This document shows, in pieces, positions 57,612-64,000 of a stretch of DNA of 64,000 bases. Below the pieces are notes generated by a model that saw nothing but the letters and a program-made list of their open reading frames with translations, was not told the origin of the DNA and did no database searches. Both the position numbers and the translations under genes were made by a program. Source of the DNA: Hofstenia miamia (taxonomy: Eukaryota; Xenacoelomorpha; Acoela; Hofsteniidae); assembly GCA_900660155.1 (NCBI GenBank), contig CABFPE010000126.1, forward strand, positions 1,255,989 to 1,319,988, in the 5' to 3' direction. How positions within the stretch are numbered: position 1 is the first letter of the stretch; the number at the start of each line of letters is the position of its first letter.

Positions 57612-60600
57612 TGCCCCCCTTGCTCAAATTAATTTTCAGATAACAGTTGAAGGGCTGGCCCAGACATGATGTTTTGAGTGGCCACTATCATCTTCATAGC
57701 TAGATCACTGTCCCACGGTTGGACCTCAGCATAATGTGCCTCTCGTGTGATCTGCATTAGTACTTCTCGTTGAGTTACTACTTCATCTTTCAATCGCAAA
57801 AATTTAATGGTTGGCATCCAGTTACTGACTGGACAATTCCTCCAGAGGTTATTAAACCGCCTCATAAATGTATCGTAAAACCACTCATAAAGTTGAAGAC
57901 ACTTTAGGGTGATCATTAGCGTCATTGCATCAGTGTCAGATGTATGGGCATCTTCTGCACTAATCTTGGTATCAGGATATAAGTGTATAAATACCTGTCT
58001 CAGGGACCCCATCATAGTTGTGTGATCAATAAACAGTGAACAGTATTCCTGAACCTGACTAAGTGTCATCTGCTCTGGGTCAGACACATTGGCTCTTAAC
58101 ATTGTGATGATCTCTATCCTCTTTGTAACATCGTAGTACTGAGTGACGGTTTCAACATTGTTCACCCACATCAAATCACTGGCCGCTTGGAAGAGAATAA
58201 GGACATGAGGCTGTAGTGTGGCGATTTTTTCCTGTATTGCTTGTAGTTGCCTATGGACTGGTAATCCACGTGTAAAAATGTTAGTTATGGTGAGTTTGCC
58301 ATCAATGAAGACGCATTCAGGATTTCCTCCTGCTATCAGTTTTTCCCTGACCACTTTGTACTCACCCGTTCTGCTAGCTTTGATTGCTTCCTGTTTGCTG
58401 TTTACAAAGTTAACTCTGTTGGGTAAGTGGGCAGCAACCTTCTTTTTCGGTTTCCTTACTTTCCATTTAGGCTGAATCAAAGGTGTTTCAATAGTAGGTG
58501 GCGGGATACACAAAAGATTTGAAGTTTTTATCTTCTTTTCCATCTCACTGAAACTTGCATGGGAAGATAACATGGCAGTCCTGATTGTTACTGGATAATT
58601 GATGCAGGCATCCTTTATGGTATCCCAGAACTTTCCTCAGAATCCTTTTTGGCGTAAGCATTCAATCTGTTGAGTGGAGATTCGTACGTGGGAAGTGGTA
58701 CATTCTATGTCCAGAGCAACATGTCACCCCAGGGATTGCAGAATGACCAACTCCTCCTTGGTGAAAATCTCCGTGAGGCACAATTTCATCAATGAAAGGA
58801 CATCTTTATCACGGCTATTGACCAAAACTCTCTGCTGTACAGTAAGGTCATCAAGAAATTCACTGGGGTCATGCTTGACCATTAAGATATGTTTGTCTTC
58901 AGTTACCAACCATTGCGGCATCAGCTTAGGAGAGATTGCACTTCCTCCGAACTTTTCCAAATTCACTTTTTCAATCAAGTCCTGAATGTGGGGAGACATT
59001 TGTACCACTGATGATGCCAATAATTCCTCCTCTCTATAAAATTGTTCCAGTGTCCTCATCACCTGGTTGAAAATGGTGATGGGAATAATATTACCTTCTT
59101 TGTTTACATGCCTGGCTGACTTGATGAATTGGCCATACCCACATTCAGGATACTTCATTTGCAGCAGTCTGAACAGAGCTTCATTCTTACCATAGATATC
59201 ATGCTTGATGATTTGATCAAGGAATTGGTGTGTCGATCCTGGCAATCGCTCTACGAATCGTCTAGTGCTCAGGGGAGCATTGTCTGAATGAAAGATAGCA
59301 AATTTAGTTTCAGCTGTTGTGCCCCACATATATTTTCTAACTGTGTCGGAAAAAATATTTATGTCCAATGGACAAATTCCAAGTCAATTGCTGGTTAACA
59401 TGATTGACATCTTGCCTGTAACACTACTCACCCCCACCAGTTGGGCATAATATTTTTCAAACTTGTCCATAGGTCTTTTCGTTTTGCCAGGAGAGGAGGG
59501 AGGACTACATTTGTAAAGCAGCCAATTCTTTACTTTCCATGACAGTGGACAAACAGCTAGCTCACGAATTGTTGTCTTTATGAGGGACAACCTTTTTTCA
59601 TGTGACATAGGTATTTGTAAGTGTGGGTCTTTTGTTAGATATATTGTGAGAATCCAAATGGCACCTCTGGCGTAAATGTCAGGTAAATTTTTCTCAGCAA
59701 AAAGACATTCCTTAAAATTCTTTTTATCTTGTGTATTATAGGAGACTTGTTGTCTCAAAGAGTTCTCTCCACAGACGAGTGGTAGTTTTGTGATGGACTC
59801 GATATATCAAGGCAGGGCCAATCAGACTCGGGGTTGAAGTCTGCCTTCAGATCAGACCATATGGTTTGAATCTCACATAACAACTGGTGACTTTGAGCAA
59901 ACACAAAGCTTACTCTCATGTCTGTTACTGTTACTAGAGATGGAGTGTTGGGGTCCATCACTTCCAAGGTTTGTGATTGTAGCAGAAGATCAATGATCAA
60001 TTTCTGGTCAATGGCTAGACAGTGGGAGGGTACCTGCTGACACAAAAGTAGATCCGTATATATGAGCCTAGTGATGGGAGGTGGCTCATTGAATGCAATG
60101 ATATGGGAGTGTAGTCCTCTTTAGCTAGTATCAGAAAATTTTCCATGTGAAAATGTAAGTTCTCGATTGGCTCAGGTACTGTAGACTCACATTCACCACG
60201 GACTATCATTATAAGGCGTATGCCTTCGAATTAGCAATGCAATAGGCAATCTCTATCTGCTCCATTATATCCTCTGTCTGTATCTCAGTTATTTGTAGAA
60301 AGTAGATGAACAACAGGTTTTGAAAATCGATATTGATGCACTTGAAGCTGTCAATTGTTTTACTGCTATTTAAAAACTGGCATAGGTTATAAATATTAAA
60401 GTCGTCATTGAAGAAGGTATGAACAGTGCTACACCAATACAGACAACTCAGGCTTTCCATCACTCTGGAGTTGTAGCCAATGATGGTATTAATTTTCAGG
60501 CAATGGGAGGCATCTATTACAAATGGAATGACGTCTATCAAGCAGTTCATGTCACATCCATTGTATGTGCGGTGAAGCTGATCTTTTGTCTCATTGGATA

Positions 60601-61039
60601 TGTTGTCACAGATGATGGCTGTAGCTTTCCTTGTGGCAATGTAATACGGGTGAAGGGTCTCATCACCAACTCTGGAGATTTTTCTTCTTCTTTCTTCAGT
60701 CTTCTGAGATCTCACAGTAGAAGTTGCAGTGGAAGAGGTCGAGGGGGCTATTAAGTCACTCTTTTGGGGGTATTTACAATTTGCAAAGCACTAAAAGGTA
60801 CTCTAGAGTTATAAGTTTTTAATGTAGGTGTGGCCAGCTCCTCTCGCGCACGTGGGGAAATGTGTCGCTCCATGTAGGGGCAAGACGTGGAGGGCGTTGT
60901 AGGGAATGCTGTCTGCTCTCTGAGTTGTGGAGCAACGTGTTGCCCACACGGAATCAGACTCTGCTCAGCACCATCATGACGTCCTCTTTTCTTTGCATGC
61001 ACCTCAGCAAGTGGAGATACGTGTCTCTCACGCCTAGAT
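57612..61039 (-). mobile_element. second, partial copy of the Ty3-type fossil (3' part)
   Basis: This repeats 47161-50620 over its whole length, including the extra coding region, with a longer unbroken stretch at 57629-58573 (IETPLIQPKWKVRKPKKK, FIDGKLTITNIFTRGLP, then SDPEQMTLSQVQEYCSLF and YEWFYDTFMRRFNNLWRN). At the far end it has an Arg/Pro-rich linker (RRERHVSPLAEVHAKKRG) before the gap. The remaining 5' part is not seen. It is a fossil with several breaks, fewer than the first copy over the same region. Confidence 0.8.
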
Positions 61040-62039
61040 NNNNNNNNNNNNNNNNNNNNNNNNNNNNNNNNNNNNNNNNNNNNNNNNNNNNNNNNNNNNN
61101 NNNNNNNNNNNNNNNNNNNNNNNNNNNNNNNNNNNNNNNNNNNNNNNNNNNNNNNNNNNNNNNNNNNNNNNNNNNNNNNNNNNNNNNNNNNNNNNNNNNN
61201 NNNNNNNNNNNNNNNNNNNNNNNNNNNNNNNNNNNNNNNNNNNNNNNNNNNNNNNNNNNNNNNNNNNNNNNNNNNNNNNNNNNNNNNNNNNNNNNNNNNN
61301 NNNNNNNNNNNNNNNNNNNNNNNNNNNNNNNNNNNNNNNNNNNNNNNNNNNNNNNNNNNNNNNNNNNNNNNNNNNNNNNNNNNNNNNNNNNNNNNNNNNN
61401 NNNNNNNNNNNNNNNNNNNNNNNNNNNNNNNNNNNNNNNNNNNNNNNNNNNNNNNNNNNNNNNNNNNNNNNNNNNNNNNNNNNNNNNNNNNNNNNNNNNN
61501 NNNNNNNNNNNNNNNNNNNNNNNNNNNNNNNNNNNNNNNNNNNNNNNNNNNNNNNNNNNNNNNNNNNNNNNNNNNNNNNNNNNNNNNNNNNNNNNNNNNN
61601 NNNNNNNNNNNNNNNNNNNNNNNNNNNNNNNNNNNNNNNNNNNNNNNNNNNNNNNNNNNNNNNNNNNNNNNNNNNNNNNNNNNNNNNNNNNNNNNNNNNN
61701 NNNNNNNNNNNNNNNNNNNNNNNNNNNNNNNNNNNNNNNNNNNNNNNNNNNNNNNNNNNNNNNNNNNNNNNNNNNNNNNNNNNNNNNNNNNNNNNNNNNN
61801 NNNNNNNNNNNNNNNNNNNNNNNNNNNNNNNNNNNNNNNNNNNNNNNNNNNNNNNNNNNNNNNNNNNNNNNNNNNNNNNNNNNNNNNNNNNNNNNNNNNN
61901 NNNNNNNNNNNNNNNNNNNNNNNNNNNNNNNNNNNNNNNNNNNNNNNNNNNNNNNNNNNNNNNNNNNNNNNNNNNNNNNNNNNNNNNNNNNNNNNNNNNN
62001 NNNNNNNNNNNNNNNNNNNNNNNNNNNNNNNNNNNNNNN
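61040..62039. other. assembly gap, 1000 N
   Basis: Exactly 1000 unresolved bases, a likely placeholder of unknown true length, between the fossil LTR element and a LINE ORF1-like sequence. Open frames across it are artefacts. Confidence 0.95.
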
Positions 62040-62430
62040 TAGAACTAAAAACCGGACGAGGACGATTACGGTTAGTTGATGAAGGGATAGACTGCTTGGG
62101 AGGATGCGGTAGAGCAGAAGGAGGAGCAAGCGCGGGTGTGAAACTCGGAGCAGGATTACTGGGGAGAGATGAGACAGAACGTGAGGCAGCAGCACTGTAG
62201 GAGAACATTTGGGATTGTAGTGAGGAAACATCAGAGGAAAGCTTAGTGAGGGATTCAGATAAGGATGATATGACGCCAGGGCCATCATTGGAGGACGGAG
62301 TCGAGGTAGAGAGAGCAGTGACCGCTTGGCGCAACAACGAAATGATAGCGTCTTTCTTCAGACCACCGACAGCAGAGGCAAACTGGGCATCGAGCAAATT
62401 TTTGAGGTCAGGCAGTGAAATTGAGGGCAT
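62040..62430 (-). CDS. LINE ORF1-like protein, N-terminal part, running into a gap
   Basis: On the minus strand an ATG at 62430 opens MPSISLPDLKNLLDAQFASA and continues with KKDAIISLLRQAVTALS, a coiled-coil-like SESLTKLSSDVSSLQSQM and a Pro/Ser-rich part ending FSS at the gap. At least 130 residues are unbroken. GC content and the Ser/Pro/Leu-rich style match the LINE at 33-36.6 kb, and a short helical N-terminus with a coiled coil and Pro-rich linker is common for ORF1 of CR1-group elements. That link is inference; nothing here is diagnostic. Confidence 0.45.
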
Positions 62431-62600
62431 AGCTGAAATCTAATAAACTGTATAATAAACAGGCAAAGCGACAAAGAACTTGGACTGTTTCTTGATATCT
62501 GCAAAGATATTCCAAACTGAGGCGTGCATGCGCGCAAAGTCAGAGGTCGCAGATTTAGAGAAAAAAGAAAATGGAGACTCTCCTCTATCACGTGGTGCTT
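62431..62600 (-). other. possible 5' UTR of the LINE
   Basis: GC-richer sequence just upstream of the ORF1 start. It ends near 62600, where the sequence turns abruptly AT-rich. It is probably the 5' end of a full-length LINE insertion. Confidence 0.35.
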
Positions 62601-64000
62601 TTAGAGTAAGCATAGCTCTAATATTTTTTCAGCTATAAACGTTTAAGGTTAATAGTAATTGAAATTTCAAATTAAATTGCACATCAAACTAGAGTATTAG
62701 ACCTATAGAAGCACACATATCTTTTTCGGCAAAGTTTGTGGCTTGAATCTCGAACCCATTTAATTTCATGGCTAATTTCGAAGAAATCACTTTGCACAAG
62801 TTTTGATATGTATAATTGATTAATTTTGTCAAAAATGTTTAATTGAATTGCACATTTTTTTGGAAAGCATCTAAATAATTGAAAAACAATTTTTATCGCA
62901 GAAATTTTCGATTTCTGATAATATAGTAAAATATTCAATTCATTGAACTAAGACTTTCAAATTTGAATATTTCGAGGTTGCAAATTTCAATTAAGCTTGT
63001 TGCCTCAAGATGGTTCTTTCAAAATTTTATCACATATATATATATACATATTAAAGTATTTATCTGAATATTTTTTATGAAATTAAGTAAAATATTTTAT
63101 CATTTAGCCTAGATTACAATTTAATAAACAACTGTTTTTATGCCAAAAAGAAATGTTGATGTCCTTTTTGATAAAATGGATATGTATATCTCATCTTATT
63201 CATGCTAATTTTTTTGAAAATTTTGTCAAGATTTTCTATGTCGATCTTAAAGTTGTCTATGTTGGTTTAAAGATTACTTTTGTCGGTAAAAAGTACAAAC
63301 TTCAAAATTTAATATCACCATAGTAACACATATTAACAAGAAGAGCATTACATTTTCGGTTGGTATTATTGATTTGTAATTATATAGATATAGTTTATCA
63401 TAACCGTGTTGATAAACGTTGAAGTCATCGCCATTGCAATAATATACCTAAATCTATGAATTATTAGAACAACAGTGAAAAATTTGTTATTGTATAGATT
63501 ATTTCTAAGAAAGCAATATTTACATACTGTTATCACTTTCCAGTTGTTTTTTTTGTGACTACCCTTATGAATGAGAAGCAACATCAATTCATTTTCTAAG
63601 GCACGCAATTTTCTGCTCAGATGTGATGTGATCACTTGTCCCTGCATCTACTTGCTGCATTATTATATCAAAACGCCGCTACGTAATATAGGTATGTTGG
63701 TAATACATCTGCCTATCCTATCTTAGGTGTTCGATAATTTTTTATCGACATCGTGTGTTGTGAGACAAATATAATGAGGAATGTTTATTACAAGTGAGCA
63801 GAACAAATGTATAACAGTTGCAAACGTTTAAGAACCATGGCATAGTTAACATCTTAACCTCGCAGTTGCCAATCTCCTTACTTAGGCAATTATAAAATAT
63901 ATTCAGTAGTGTAGGAATAGTGAATCGCCATCCTTTAATTTTGTTTTACAAATATGTCGATCAGCCTACATTTTTCTATTTACTACGTTATATGGAATTT
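62601..64000. other. AT-rich, nothing recognised
   Basis: No gene, repeat or mobile element could be supported. A short TA run lies at 63033-63044. Confidence 0.4.

Noticed and set aside
60751-62430. Open frames of 400-559 codons across 61040-62039
   Set aside because: They join two unrelated elements through a 1000-N gap.

Overview
The window is AT-rich eukaryotic, almost certainly metazoan, nuclear DNA. It has spliced genes with canonical GT..AG introns, some very short (40, 45, 75 and 91 nt), many TA microsatellites and four runs of assembly N. Transposable-element remains dominate. The mix (Tc1/mariner, hAT, piggyBac, FLYWCH-type MULE, a Jockey/CR1-type LINE and a Ty3-type LTR element) fits an invertebrate such as a cnidarian, but the sequence alone does not fix the species.

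Layout. 1-15.8 kb: intergenic DNA with three decayed Tc1/mariner copies (about 2.4, 7.7 and 9.8 kb), a small two-exon gene at 4.8-5.2 kb, a few isolated candidate exons, and a set of short inverted-repeat elements. Several of these have readable target-site duplications: a hAT-type MITE pair at 987 and 11069, and two hAT-type MITEs lying 22 bp apart at 11834 and 12232. 15.8-19.4 kb: pieces of a ZMYM1-like hAT transposase in permuted order, with a Tc1/mariner copy between them. 19.5-24.2 kb: remains of piggyBac elements, three direct repeats of about 0.5 kb spaced about 0.88 kb apart, and a foldback-like family built on the word TGCTACACGAAC, all around a 914-nt gap. 24.6-29.0 kb: the only convincing host genes, both on the minus strand. 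One is the 5' end of an eIF2D/MCTS1-like gene; the other is a three-exon, 162-codon gene resembling LLPH (DUF2423). 29-33 kb: no recognisable gene.

33-38.2 kb: three copies of one LINE family. Two lie back to back, diverging from about 34 kb. 39.1-39.8 kb: a hAT-like inverted-repeat element. 41.9-44.9 kb: a nearly complete MULE whose ends are arrays of a short tandem repeat. 46.2-61.0 kb: a fossil Ty3-type LTR retrotransposon on the minus strand with two LTRs (about 925 bp), PBS, PPT, gag, protease, RT, RNase H and integrase. A further region of about 3 kb with unrecognised coding content lies between integrase and the 3' LTR. The same extra region follows the 5' LTR again (57.6-61.0 kb), so this is a tandem array sharing an LTR, cut by a 1000-nt gap. 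62.0-62.6 kb: the start of a LINE ORF1-like protein on the minus strand. 62.6-64 kb: nothing recognised.

The most unusual item is the extra coding region in the envelope position of the LTR element. It has no envelope hallmarks that I can see and matches no family I recognise. The foldback-like repeat cluster and the MULE with minisatellite ends come next.
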